From positions 1 to 64,000 of the forward strand of contig CAZFFP010000007.1 in assembly GCA_964518215.1 (NCBI GenBank): 64,000 nucleotides of DNA, in the 5' to 3' direction. Positions 52,782 to 62,276 of the stretch are shown here, piece by piece; position 1 is the stretch's first letter; each line of letters starts with the position of its first letter. The notes under the pieces were generated by a model that saw only the letters and a program-made list of their open reading frames with translations, ran no database searches and was not told the DNA's origin. A program made the translations under genes and the position numbers. Source of the DNA: CAYSGX01 sp964518215 (GTDB lineage: Bacteria; Bacteroidota; Bacteroidia; Chitinophagales; CAIOSU01).

Positions 52782-53999
52782 ATGGCTATGTCAGCAAATA
52801 CCACTTCCATCGGACAAAAAACTTTTACCGATAAATACCGCCATCATGACCATTATGGCGTAGATGATTTGCTCACCGAAGAGCATAAACTTATTCGCGA
52901 AACCGTAAGAAGTTTTGTAAAAAAAGAACTCACTCCTATTATTGAAAATTATGCGCAGCGTGCCGAATTTCCCTCGCAACTCATCAAGGGTTTGGCAGAA
53001 GTGGGTGCTTTTGGTCCTACTATTCCTCAGGAATATGGCGGTGCCGGTTTAGATGAAATTGCTTATGGAATTATCATGCAGGAAATCGAAAGAGGCGATT
53101 CGGGCATTCGCTCCACAGCTTCGGTGCAAGGCTCGCTGGTGATGTATCCCATATATAAATTCGGCAGCGAAGAGCAGAAAAGAAAGTATTTACCCAAACT
53201 CGCTAAAGGTGAAATGATGGGTTGTTTTGGCTTAACAGAAGCCAATCACGGCTCGAATCCGGGCGGCATGGAAACCCGCATTAAAAATGATGGCGACCAC
53301 GTAATCTTAAACGGCTCTAAAATGTGGATTTCAAACGCTCCGTTTGCCGATATTGCTGTGGTATGGGCAAAAGACGAAAACGAAAAAATCAGAGGGTTGG
53401 TGGTAGAGCGTGGCATGGAAGGTTTTTCTACTCCCGAAATTCACAGTAAGTGGTCGTTGCGCGCTTCGGCTACAGGCGAGTTAGTGTTTGATAATGTACG
53501 GGTTCCTAAAAGTCATTTGTTTCCAACTATCGAAGGATTGAAAGGTCCATTAACCTGTTTGTCGTCTGCGCGTTACGGTATAGCTTGGGGCGCTATTGGT
53601 GTAGCACTAGATTGTTACGATACAGCACTGAGATATTCTTTGGAAAGAATTCAATTTGACAAACCATTGGCTGCTTTTCAGTTAACGCAGAAAAAATTAG
53701 CCGAAATGATTACCGAAATTACCAAAGCACAGTTGCTTGCCTGGCGATTAGGTGTTTTGAAAAACGAAGGCAAAGCCACTCCTGCTCAAATTTCGATGGC
53801 TAAAAGAAACAATGTAGATATGGCGCTCAACATAGCCCGCGAAGCACGACAAATTTTAGGTGCGATGGGTATTATTGGCGAATTCTCGATTATGCGCCAC
53901 ATGGCAAATCTTGAATCGGTGATTACTTACGAAGGCACGCACGATATTCACCTGCTCATTACCGGAATGGAAGTTACCGGAATCAATGCTTTCAAATAG
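52782..53999 (+). CDS. Acyl-CoA dehydrogenase, glutaryl-CoA dehydrogenase-like
   Basis: A 405-residue flavoprotein. Features include GCFGLTEANHGSNPGGMET (FAD and substrate loop), KMWISNAPFADIAVVWAK, SSARYGIAWGAIG and the catalytic glutamate in VITYEGTHDIHLLITG. The SARYGIAWG and YEGTHDI patterns are those of the glutaryl-CoA dehydrogenase branch, which oxidises and decarboxylates glutaryl-CoA to crotonyl-CoA. That pathway receives carbon from tryptophan and lysine, so placement after kynU makes sense. Substrate not proven. It is convergent with the giant protein gene. Confidence 0.9.
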   Translation: MAMSANTTSIGQKTFTDKYRHHDHYGVDDLLTEEHKLIRETVRSFVKKELTPIIENYAQRAEFPSQLIKGLAEVGAFGPTIPQEYGGAGLDEIAYGIIMQEIERGDSGIRSTASVQGSLVMYPIYKFGSEEQKRKYLPKLAKGEMMGCFGLTEANHGSNPGGMETRIKNDGDHVILNGSKMWISNAPFADIAVVWAKDENEKIRGLVVERGMEGFSTPEIHSKWSLRASATGELVFDNVRVPKSHLFPTIEGLKGPLTCLSSARYGIAWGAIGVALDCYDTALRYSLERIQFDKPLAAFQLTQKKLAEMITEITKAQLLAWRLGVLKNEGKATPAQISMAKRNNVDMALNIAREARQILGAMGIIGEFSIMRHMANLESVITYEGTHDIHLLITGMEVTGINAFK

Positions 54000-54006
54000 C
54001 GCTTCT

Positions 54007-54022
54007 GCCTGAAAGTTCAGGC
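54007..54022. terminator. Short hairpin between convergent genes
   Basis: GCCTGAAAGTTCAGGC folds into a 6-7 bp stem exactly between the stop codons of the acyl-CoA dehydrogenase and the giant protein. There is no strong T-run on either side, so it may be a weak bidirectional terminator. Confidence 0.45.
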
Positions 54023-57000
54023 TTATTCATTCACTTTCAGTACTGCATTCGTATGAATCAGCAACTCGCCTCCGTTATCTAAGAGCGCTTTCTTACATTC
54101 TGCATCACCATCATAAAGTGGGGAACTGATGCTTATTTCCGGCATTCTGGGTGCCGTTCCGGGAATGATGGCATAAGTATTATCGCCCGGTACACAATGC
54201 GACCAGTTGTATGGGTCGTACCAATCGGTGTCTATATCGCCTGTCCATGTGGAAGTAGGCATATTTTGGTCAATGGTAACTGTAGCACAGGAAGAGGTTA
54301 CAGAATTACAATCGTTTCCGGTATTGGTAATCAATACACGGTAATAGCGGGTAGCTGTTAACCTATTAGTTGTATAAGTAGTGCTATTGGTTCCAACATT
54401 GTTCCATGAGCCACTGCAACCCGAAGTGGATTCCTGCCACTGATAAGTGTATGTTCCGGAACCGCCCGACATAGACACGCTCAATGTATAATAAGCATTA
54501 TAACAAGTGCTTCCGCTTTGGGGCTGAGTTACAATTGCAGGGTCGGCAACTACCGTCCAGCTTACGTTGTTGATGTTCGAATTACATCCGCTTCCGTTAC
54601 AGTTGCGTCTGCTCTGAATTCTGTTGGTTCCAATTACTGCCGCAAATGAAGGAATAGTGTTTGACCATGACGACCATGTAGAGCCATTATCTGTAGTAAA
54701 GCGATATTGATTATTGCAGGTTCCGGTGCCACCTGTGCCTCCGCTTGATGTTACGGTGAGTGTAGCGCCTTCACAAAGCGAAGCTACATTGGGCGATTTA
54801 GTGATGGTTGGAGCCACGGGGTCGGCTACAACATTGGCACTCACAGAGGCGGCAGTTGTTTGACAACCCGATACCGATTGTGCTACAATGACATCATAAC
54901 TGTAGTTTCCTGCTACAAGAGTATTGTCGGTAATATAAGTGGCTGAATTAGTGCCAATATTCACTCCGTTTCTTCGCCATTGATATGAAGGAGTTCCCAA
55001 GCCACCGCTTACATTGGCGGTAAGGGTTACGCTTCCGCCTTCACAAACAGTAGCAGTGTCCGAAATGGTAACAACAGGGTCTGCCACAACATTGGCGCTC
55101 ACCGTTGCCGAAGTGGTTTGACATGCAGAAGCTGATTGGGTAACAATGACATCGTAACTGTAATTTCCTGCTGCTAAAGAATTTGCAGTAGTATAGGTGG
55201 CTGAGTTAGTTCCTACATTCGAGCCATTTCTGCGCCATTGATAAGATGCCGTGCCTGCTCCACCACTCGCATTAGCTGTAAGTGTTACCGTTCCACCTAC
55301 ACAAACATCCGCTGCGCCCGATATGCTTACATTGGGGTCGGCTACCACTACCCAGTTCACAGAGTTAATATTCGAATTACATCCGATGGCATTACAATCG
55401 CGTCTGGTTTCAATGATATAAGTTCCGGCAGTATTTGCAGAAATAGTAGGCACACTTCCACTCCACGATGTCCATGAAGAGCCTCCATTGGTAGAATATC
55501 GCATCTGGTCGTTACAGGTTCCGGCACCACCGCTTCCAAAAGCAGTAACATTAACTGTAAGCGTTGCTCCAATACATACCGAAGCATCGGCAGGATTTTT
55601 TGTGATGGTGGGCGCAATAGGGTCAGCTTCTACAAACCATAATAAAGCTCCATTTCCTACCGGCATCCAGTCAGTATTGGTGCAGCCGGGTCCTGTAGTA
55701 ATTCTTCTGGTTCTAAAATAGTATTCTCCTAAGCCATGCGTAGTAGTGGAAACGGGCGAAGAATAAGTATTCCAAGAACCGGTAGAGCCTTTTCTCCATT
55801 CTATTTGGTCAACGGATGCAATTCCTCCTGAGCCTCCGGATACTTCGGGAGTAAGCATGGCTCCAATACAAATAAACTGGTCGGTAGGATTGTCTCTGCT
55901 CAAAGTTCCTTCATTGGGTTGCTGAACAATTTCCCATTCAACTACAGGAGTCTCGGGAGATTCATTACAAGCAACGCCATTGCAGTTATAGCGGGCTTTT
56001 ATTCTTACATACCCCGGAGCAACTCCGGCTGTAATCACGGGTATGGTAGTTTGCCATGCCGACCAAATATCATCTGTATTCTGATAAGCGTATTCATAAT
56101 TACAGGTTCCTGCACCCCCGGTGCTGCCGGTGGCAGCATTTACTGATAATCCTGAAATACCTTCACATGCTTGAGCAAAATTGGAAGCTGTTGTTTTTGT
56201 TAAATTATTGGGTTGTGTAGGTTGCGGAGTGATGGTGAAAGTAGCATAAACCGGTCTGCTCCACCCGCAGCAGATTTCTTGCACCCTGTATCTTACTTTA
56301 TAGTTTCCTGCGGAAAGAGAAGAAACATCTATTATCGGGTTGTTAAATGAAGAGGAAATAAGGGCTGTATTAGCGTTGTTTCCGGTTGCGCTGAAAATTA
56401 CCCAGTCATATTCAACCTGTGTTTGCCAGGGATTGGTATGAGTCAGTTGAATTTCTGCACCGGCACCTTCGCATAAAGAATTGGGTGTTATGGTAATTAC
56501 AGGCAGGGGCCTGTTATCAGAAGCAATTCTGAGAAAGCCAGGAAAATCTGCCGGAGCAGTCAGGTTATAAGTGGCATTAGCGGTAGTAGTATAAACTTTA
56601 ATATTGGTTGTGGCTGTAGTATATGAGGTGCCTCCGGCTGTTTCATTTCTATCATTTACAAAAGTAAGCCCCGATGGTAATATCCATGTGCCTGATGCTT
56701 TGTAGAGGTTGATTTCAGAATTGATACAGGGTTTGCCTTTGTCGTGAAGCACTCTGATAACAGGAGTAGTTGCAATTGTTCCTGAAGGATTACTTGCTCC
56801 AACACCAGCTGTGTACATCTGATAAGAAACACCATTAGCGCCATCTCTTCCTCTGCCTCCACGTGCCCCGTTACCACCATTACCCCCATATCCTCCACAT
56901 GCTCTATCTCCAGAGCAATTGCATTGCCTTGTATGTGTTCCCGACCCACCGACTCCACCGTTCCCTCCTGTTCCGCCATTCCCACCCAATCCTTCTGAGC

Positions 57001-60000
57001 CGTTATTCAGGATTACATTAGTAAAATTAGCTCCTGTATTAGAATTGTTGCGATAAATTGCAAAAGAACCTCCACCGCCCCAACCGCCAAAACCACCCTG
57101 ACCGCCACCTCCTCCTTGTCCCCCACCTGTGCCTCCATTTCCTGAATTTCCTGTCCAACATCCAAATCCTCCCGGCTCACCTTTAGAAGCACCACCACCA
57201 CCACCACCACCGCCACCTCTTCCATGACCTCCCTGATTTGATTGCCCGCTTGGAATATAGTATGTTGAAAAGCTATGAGTTGCTGCCGGTCTGTCGTTAG
57301 CAGTCCAATTAGCACCATTGGTATTTACAGTTGTTGTTGTATAACTTCCTCCACCAGATCCATTTCCTCCATTTCCTCCGGTAGAATAGCAGCCGCCATT
57401 ACTACCAGCGGAACCACCGCCACCACCGGATGCACCAGAACCGCCACCCGTGCTTCCTGTTGCGCCTGCGGTTCCGGAATTATTCCCAGACGAATTACCG
57501 CCTACACCACCATTCCCTCCATTATTGCCCCAGGTGTTTGAATTTCCTGAACCTCCTGCGCCACCACAAGTAGCCGAAGAAGAATTACAACTTGATTGGG
57601 TACAACCAATACTGCCGTTTGCCCCGGTATGTCCGGTAGTGCCATTAGTCCCTGCCGCTCCAATAGAAGCAGCGCCCGATGTGAATTGACATCTAATGAT
57701 ATTGTAATTCGAAGCTCCATTCAACCACAGCGCATAATTTGAGCTTCCTCTGTTGTTATGCGTTCCTGTTACAGCATTTGTTGTAACATTAATATCCTGC
57801 AAGGTCCATCCTGAGGTGCCGTTGGCAGCCATACCAATCAAATGTCTTGAGTCACCACTGGTAGAAATGTTTCCCGCTACGCTTGTAAAAGTTAAGTTGG
57901 TGTTGCCGTCAATAGTTTTTCGCCAACCGTTAACCGCATCATACCTGCCTTCAATAATTACATTCGAGGGAATGTTTACTCTTTGTGTTTCAGTATAGCT
58001 GCCTGTTGCCATTCGAACATGGGTGCGCCCTCCTAATTGAGTGAGGGCATAAGCTAAAGTGGCATAGGGATTATCCGGTCCGCCTTTGTCAGAAGCATTA
58101 ATGCCCCCGCTGGCAGCAGGTCTTACATATACATAATTACAATTTGGCGAACCGACTTCCACATTGCAGGAAGAAGCAAAACTTCCGCAAGCATTATTAT
58201 ATGTAACCGAAAGCGTGTAAACTCCGGTTGCTGTGGGAGCTACCCAAGTTACCGAGCTTCCACTACCGGTAATAGTGCCTCCGGTAGCCGACCATGAATA
58301 ACTTGTAATGTTATTGACTGCTCCGATTGCAGGCGGTTGCAATGTATTCAGTGTATGTCCGGAGCCAGGCAGCACCAAGCCTCCACAGTTTGAAAACTGT
58401 ATGGGTGGCGGATTATCGCCCGCTCCATAAGGAATGGAGGTATTGGTGCTCGAACCATTCATGATATTCACTATTACTCTCGCACAATTAGAAGTAACAC
58501 TTCTTCCTGAAAGACCTGCCGGACAATCAGATGCTGTTACAATCACTCTATATAATCTGGTTCCGGCAATTCTTGGTGGAGTATAGGTAGCGGCTGTAGC
58601 CCCAGAGATATTAGTCCAACTTCCTGCTGTTGCTCCGGCACAGGAGGTGTAGTTAGAAATTTGCCATTGGTATGTGAGTGCCGTGCCCGAAGCAGTAACG
58701 CTCAATTGAGGTATTGTTTGATTCGTGCAGATATTTATGTTTTGTGGATGTGCAGAAATAGTAGGCTTCACACAATAATCAATTCTTATATAAGGTTTCA
58801 GAGTAGAGTGTTGGTATCCATACACATGATGATAAGCGCCATCATTTCCGCTGCATATACACACACCAAACGCACATCCGGTGCAACAGTCATCACCACC
58901 GTTATACGCCCATCCCATTGTAATTTGATTGCCCGGCAAAGCGGTAGTAACATCTGCTGTGCTGGCAGCCTGATTTTTCCATCCGTTGGGGTCGTTTTTC
59001 CCGGTGCCATTGTAATAGGAGTTATTGTTTCTGATGCGGTTGCCATCAACATTACAATCGGGTTGATTGGCAAGAAATTCATTGTATTGCACTCTTCCAT
59101 GTTTCAAACGAATGGGGTCGCCACAAGTTCTTCCTCCGTAGCGATACCAATATGTAGTGGCTGCATTGATGGTGGCATTGTTCGGAATGCCTGAAATATC
59201 GAAAGAGGCATAACCATCCATATATGGATTGCTGAAGGGCCACGTATCGTCCACCCACCCATAACTTATATCAAACACATAGGTTCTTCCTGCATAGGTT
59301 CCTGCAAAACATTGCCAACTACCGGAATTGCCGCTTCTGTTGGCTGTGTAGGTGGGCCAACTGCAAACGCCCGGAGTAGCACACGGATAATAATCGGTTA
59401 CAGGGTCAATGGTTAAAGGGAATTTTCTTGTTGAAGACAACAACCAGCTTGCCGGAACCAATGTATAAATCCTGTAATTGTTGCCCCCTGTGTTTTTAAC
59501 CATAAAACTTCCCTGTATATGGCTGTCAAAATTATTCTTAGTGGAATCAAAACCCGGCTCATCGCATGAGCCGGAAGATATTCTGTCATAGTAAACAGGG
59601 GTGTGTATTTGTAAAAATGGATTTTCAGTTCCCGCTTTGAAAAAAATGTTTTGAAGTATCTGCGAACTATTTGTAGTGGCAAAGGCATGATTCTCCAATT
59701 TTTCGCCATCTAATTTCCAATTTTTAGGAACAGAAACATTCTCTGCAAATGCCAGATAGGCAGCACCTGCCGGACGGCTGGCAAAAACACTACTGTTATT
59801 AACAATGTAATTGAGTTTTTTAGAAGTAGTAGAATTTAATATTACTGCATCAATCCCAGGAAAAATATTGTTGAAAGTAAGACTGTCTTTTGATGCTGTT
59901 CCAATTGATGACACAGAGGCATTTATTTCGCTCAAAATGTTTCCGTTAGCATCGAGCCAAACCAATGAAGGCTTTTCCCAGTCGCGGTATTCTCCTTTAT

Positions 60001-60409
60001 TGGTTTTAGTGATAATTGGTAATCCGGGTGCCTGCGGAAAATAAATTTTATGTGTATTGTGAGGCGCAGCATAAGCATAATTTGAAAATAAAGAGCTATT
60101 GTTTTCAAGAATGTATGAAAGCATGGTGAACCAAGTTCCATTTTCTTTGTAGTGCATGGGTCCTGCGCCAACTATTGCAGTATATGTGCCATCAGCGTTC
60201 TTAAAATGCTTGGAGCTTTCTGTTCTTAACGAAAGGTCTTCCTGTTCTATTTTAAACGAAACAAACGGACCTCCGCTTTGAAACAGTATTTCCAATGCCT
60301 CAATATCCTGATGATTTTTATAAGAAGTTATTTTTTCTTTCTGAGCGGTTTGAGAGAAGGCAAGAAATGAAAAGAATATTATAGAGAAAGAGAGTAGAAG
60401 TTGTTTCAT
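54023..60409 (-). CDS. Giant secreted repeat protein (beta-helix, glycine-rich stretch, Ig/PKD-like repeats)
   Basis: A 2128-residue secreted protein with signal peptide MKQLLLSFSIIFFSFLAFSQ. In order: an N-terminal region with DNRF-type beta content; Ig-like modules (about 560-800); a DUF1565/PbH1 beta-helix opening NYVYVRPAASGGINASDKGG; a stretch of about 280 glycine-rich residues; then about eight Ig/PKD-like modules of about 85 residues, spaced by VVADP. Adhesins such as SprB carry comparable repeats. It ends ELLIHTNAVLKVNE with no T9SS sorting domain that I can recognise. Probably a surface adhesin or matrix protein. Long antisense frames here come from codon bias. Confidence 0.85.
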   Translation of the reverse strand: MKQLLLSFSIIFFSFLAFSQTAQKEKITSYKNHQDIEALEILFQSGGPFVSFKIEQEDLSLRTESSKHFKNADGTYTAIVGAGPMHYKENGTWFTMLSYILENNSSLFSNYAYAAPHNTHKIYFPQAPGLPIITKTNKGEYRDWEKPSLVWLDANGNILSEINASVSSIGTASKDSLTFNNIFPGIDAVILNSTTSKKLNYIVNNSSVFASRPAGAAYLAFAENVSVPKNWKLDGEKLENHAFATTNSSQILQNIFFKAGTENPFLQIHTPVYYDRISSGSCDEPGFDSTKNNFDSHIQGSFMVKNTGGNNYRIYTLVPASWLLSSTRKFPLTIDPVTDYYPCATPGVCSWPTYTANRSGNSGSWQCFAGTYAGRTYVFDISYGWVDDTWPFSNPYMDGYASFDISGIPNNATINAATTYWYRYGGRTCGDPIRLKHGRVQYNEFLANQPDCNVDGNRIRNNNSYYNGTGKNDPNGWKNQAASTADVTTALPGNQITMGWAYNGGDDCCTGCAFGVCICSGNDGAYHHVYGYQHSTLKPYIRIDYCVKPTISAHPQNINICTNQTIPQLSVTASGTALTYQWQISNYTSCAGATAGSWTNISGATAATYTPPRIAGTRLYRVIVTASDCPAGLSGRSVTSNCARVIVNIMNGSSTNTSIPYGAGDNPPPIQFSNCGGLVLPGSGHTLNTLQPPAIGAVNNITSYSWSATGGTITGSGSSVTWVAPTATGVYTLSVTYNNACGSFASSCNVEVGSPNCNYVYVRPAASGGINASDKGGPDNPYATLAYALTQLGGRTHVRMATGSYTETQRVNIPSNVIIEGRYDAVNGWRKTIDGNTNLTFTSVAGNISTSGDSRHLIGMAANGTSGWTLQDINVTTNAVTGTHNNRGSSNYALWLNGASNYNIIRCQFTSGAASIGAAGTNGTTGHTGANGSIGCTQSSCNSSSATCGGAGGSGNSNTWGNNGGNGGVGGNSSGNNSGTAGATGSTGGGSGASGGGGGSAGSNGGCYSTGGNGGNGSGGGSYTTTTVNTNGANWTANDRPAATHSFSTYYIPSGQSNQGGHGRGGGGGGGGGASKGEPGGFGCWTGNSGNGGTGGGQGGGGGQGGFGGWGGGGSFAIYRNNSNTGANFTNVILNNGSEGLGGNGGTGGNGGVGGSGTHTRQCNCSGDRACGGYGGNGGNGARGGRGRDGANGVSYQMYTAGVGASNPSGTIATTPVIRVLHDKGKPCINSEINLYKASGTWILPSGLTFVNDRNETAGGTSYTTATTNIKVYTTTANATYNLTAPADFPGFLRIASDNRPLPVITITPNSLCEGAGAEIQLTHTNPWQTQVEYDWVIFSATGNNANTALISSSFNNPIIDVSSLSAGNYKVRYRVQEICCGWSRPVYATFTITPQPTQPNNLTKTTASNFAQACEGISGLSVNAATGSTGGAGTCNYEYAYQNTDDIWSAWQTTIPVITAGVAPGYVRIKARYNCNGVACNESPETPVVEWEIVQQPNEGTLSRDNPTDQFICIGAMLTPEVSGGSGGIASVDQIEWRKGSTGSWNTYSSPVSTTTHGLGEYYFRTRRITTGPGCTNTDWMPVGNGALLWFVEADPIAPTITKNPADASVCIGATLTVNVTAFGSGGAGTCNDQMRYSTNGGSSWTSWSGSVPTISANTAGTYIIETRRDCNAIGCNSNINSVNWVVVADPNVSISGAADVCVGGTVTLTANASGGAGTASYQWRRNGSNVGTNSATYTTANSLAAGNYSYDVIVTQSASACQTTSATVSANVVADPVVTISDTATVCEGGSVTLTANVSGGLGTPSYQWRRNGVNIGTNSATYITDNTLVAGNYSYDVIVAQSVSGCQTTAASVSANVVADPVAPTITKSPNVASLCEGATLTVTSSGGTGGTGTCNNQYRFTTDNGSTWSSWSNTIPSFAAVIGTNRIQSRRNCNGSGCNSNINNVSWTVVADPAIVTQPQSGSTCYNAYYTLSVSMSGGSGTYTYQWQESTSGCSGSWNNVGTNSTTYTTNRLTATRYYRVLITNTGNDCNSVTSSCATVTIDQNMPTSTWTGDIDTDWYDPYNWSHCVPGDNTYAIIPGTAPRMPEISISSPLYDGDAECKKALLDNGGELLIHTNAVLKVNE
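54821..55336 (-). repeat. Two tandem 258-bp units inside the giant protein gene
   Basis: Units at 54821-55078 and 55079-55336 are exactly 258 bp (86 codons) and encode near-identical Ig-like modules sharing CQTT, SYQWRRNG and GNYSYDVIV. Neighbouring modules of a second type (CNSNIN; TRRDCN) are more diverged. Confidence 0.85.
56838..57681 (-). other. Glycine-rich segment of the giant protein
   Basis: About 280 codons encode mostly Gly with Asn, Ser and Thr (patterns such as GGNGG, GGTGGNGG and a run of nine glycines near 57190-57216). It interrupts the beta-helix region and produces CCACCACCG-type triplet runs on the plus strand. Several cysteines (GCYSTGG, RQCNCSGDRACGG) could form disulphides. 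Confidence 0.8.
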
Positions 60410-60628
60410 ATATAGCCTATGGTTTTTTTCGTGAGTAAAATTGGCTGACTATAATCTATTCATTCCCTGAATCACTTTTCTTCTTTTTGCTATAAAATAG
60501 AATTAATCAATTTTTTAAAAAATCCTTACCTGAAAATAATTCTTTTTTTTAAGAAAAATAATACGCTTTTTAACTCAATCAACTGTACGGAAATGAAAGA
60601 TGTGGAAATCTTAATGATGAGATTTTTT

Positions 60629-60823
60629 TCAATCCTTCACTTCTTCATAGTCCACATATTCGCCATCGAGAGGCTTATGATTAGGGGCGGAGCCGGAGTT
60701 ATTATTGTTTCGGATAGTTTGGGTGGGTTCGTTATTGGTTTTTGGCTTTCCGAAAATTTTCATCAGATAGCGAACGTAACGATATACAAAATACAACAGC
60801 AAAAAAGTGAGCAATAATTTCAT
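60629..60823 (-). CDS. DUF4834-like small membrane protein
   Basis: A 64-residue protein with one N-terminal hydrophobic helix (MKLLLTFLLLYFVYRYVRYLM), a polar Asn-rich linker and the conserved ending GEYVDYEEVKD, the mark of the DUF4834 family of Bacteroidota. Function unknown. A plus-strand frame of similar size overlaps it and is its shadow. It precedes nothing in an obvious operon. Confidence 0.8.
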   Translation of the reverse strand: MKLLLTFLLLYFVYRYVRYLMKIFGKPKTNNEPTQTIRNNNNSGSAPNHKPLDGEYVDYEEVKD

Positions 60824-60898
60824 CGGAATATCTAAAGTATTTTATTTCAAAAAATTGTTTTGTTGAAACACACGCTCCCTGATTTGAGTTTAGAAAAA

Positions 60899-61675
60899 CT
60901 ACTCCAATGCGTTTCGGATTTTCAAAAGTTTTTCTAACAAAGGCTCGAGCAAATCCAATGGCAACATATTGCTGCCATCGCTCAAAGCTTCTTTTGGTTG
61001 GGGATGTGTTTCGATGAATAATCCATCAACACCAACAGCAATTCCCGCTTTACAAATGGTTTCGATAAGTTGTGGCATCCCGCCCGTTACTCCACTGCTT
61101 TGATTGGGTTTTTGCAGCGAATGTGTGGCATCGAGAATCACCGGCACACCCCACTGTTGCATGAGTGGAATGCTTCTGTAATCCACTACCATATCCTGAT
61201 ATCCGAAAGTAGTGCCGCGCTCGGTGAGCATAATTTTTTCATTGCCCGTGCTGCGCACTTTCTCCACTGCAAACTGCATGCTTTCGGGCGAAGCAAACTG
61301 TCCTTTTTTGATGTTCACCCACTTGCCCGTATTGCCGCAGGCAACCAACAAATCGGTTTGGCGGCAAAGGAAAGCGGGTATTTGCAAATAATCGGCAACT
61401 GCAGCCACTTCATTTACTTCATGTGTTTCGTGCACATCGGTCAGCACCCGAATATCGAATTGTGTTTTGATTTGCTTCAGCATGTTCAATGCTTTTTCAT
61501 CTCCAATTCCTGTGAAAGAATTTACGCTGGTGCGGTTGGCTTTTTTGTAGGAGCTTTTGAAAACATATTGAATACCTAACCCTTTGCAAAGCGCTGAAAC
61601 TTTTTCGGCAACTACAAAAGGCGTGGTTTCGTTTTCGATAACACATGGTCCGGCTATGAGAAGAAGAGGTTTCAT
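60899..61675 (-). CDS. kdsA: 3-deoxy-8-phosphooctulonate (Kdo8P) synthase
   Basis: A 258-residue aldolase joining arabinose 5-phosphate and PEP to Kdo8P for the LPS inner core. Signatures: IAGPCVIENE, VFKSSYKKANRTS, LTDVHETHEV, CRQTDLLVACG, INIKKGQFASPE-like strand (seen: VNIKKGQFASPESMQ), ERGTTFGYQDMVVD and DATHSLQKPNQSSG. The pattern with CVIEN suggests a metal-dependent or independent type not settled here. Next gene upstream in transcription is the arabinose-5-P isomerase, 10 bp away. Confidence 0.96.
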   Translation of the reverse strand: MKPLLLIAGPCVIENETTPFVVAEKVSALCKGLGIQYVFKSSYKKANRTSVNSFTGIGDEKALNMLKQIKTQFDIRVLTDVHETHEVNEVAAVADYLQIPAFLCRQTDLLVACGNTGKWVNIKKGQFASPESMQFAVEKVRSTGNEKIMLTERGTTFGYQDMVVDYRSIPLMQQWGVPVILDATHSLQKPNQSSGVTGGMPQLIETICKAGIAVGVDGLFIETHPQPKEALSDGSNMLPLDLLEPLLEKLLKIRNALE

Positions 61676-61685
61676 TTTCAGTTTT

Positions 61686-62276
61686 TTATTTGTAGCTATT
61701 CCCCAAATACCCCCCGTGATGGCGTTTCAGAAATTCTTCTTTGGTAAATTTTATTTCTTCCATCACGAGCATACACAACACATCGCCCAACGCCAACATG
61801 GCAGTGGTGGAGGTAGTAGGCGCCATGCCCAATGGACAGACTTCGGTTACGTTTCCAATCGTAAGTGTAAGGTCTGAAATTCGGCTCAACTCGGTGTCGG
61901 CATGAGCGGTAATACAAATTACATTCAGTCGGTTGGGATACAATTGCTGCGTGAGTTGCACCATCTCTATGGCTTCGCGGGTTTTGCCCGAATTGGAAAA
62001 CATGAGCAGAATATCGTCTTTACCCAACATGCCCAAATCGCCATGCTGCGCTTCGCCCGGATGCAAAAACACCGAAGGAGTGCCGGTAGATGAAAAGGTG
62101 CTTGCCACTTTTTGAGCAATGATGCCCGCCTTGCCCATGCCGCTGGTTACCACCTTGCCTTTGCAGTGCAAAATGGCATCTACGGCTGTGAGCAGATTTT
62201 TATCAAGAGGAATATTGGCGATGGCGCGGCTTTCTATTTCGAGAATCGCTCGGGCCCTTTCAATTTTTCTATCCAT
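61686..62276 (-). CDS. kdsD: D-arabinose 5-phosphate isomerase, SIS domain only
   Basis: A 196-residue SIS-domain sugar isomerase that converts ribulose 5-phosphate to arabinose 5-phosphate. GKVVTSGMGKAGIIAQKVA, FLHPGEAQHGDLGML, LMFSNSGKTREAIEM and CPLGMAPTTSTTAMLALGD are KdsD/GutQ motifs. E. coli KdsD is about 330 residues with two CBS domains; those are absent here, as in some Bacteroidota. It feeds KdsA directly downstream. The start overlaps the HAD-like gene by 43 bp. Confidence 0.92.
   Translation of the reverse strand: MDRKIERARAILEIESRAIANIPLDKNLLTAVDAILHCKGKVVTSGMGKAGIIAQKVASTFSSTGTPSVFLHPGEAQHGDLGMLGKDDILLMFSNSGKTREAIEMVQLTQQLYPNRLNVICITAHADTELSRISDLTLTIGNVTEVCPLGMAPTTSTTAMLALGDVLCMLVMEEIKFTKEEFLKRHHGGYLGNSYK

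Noticed and set aside
57186..57220. CCACCACCACCG triplet run as a CRISPR-like or microsatellite array
   Set aside because: It is the complement of glycine codons in frame with the giant protein, with no spacers and no separate function seen.
55238..59194. Plus-strand frames inside the giant secreted protein gene
   Set aside because: They mirror the glycine- and threonine-rich coding strand, for example Pro/Thr-rich runs at 57.3-57.7 kb, and have no start context or family.
60593..60817. Plus-strand 74-residue frame opposite DUF4834
   Set aside because: Entirely antisense to the recognisable DUF4834 protein and lacks any known pattern.
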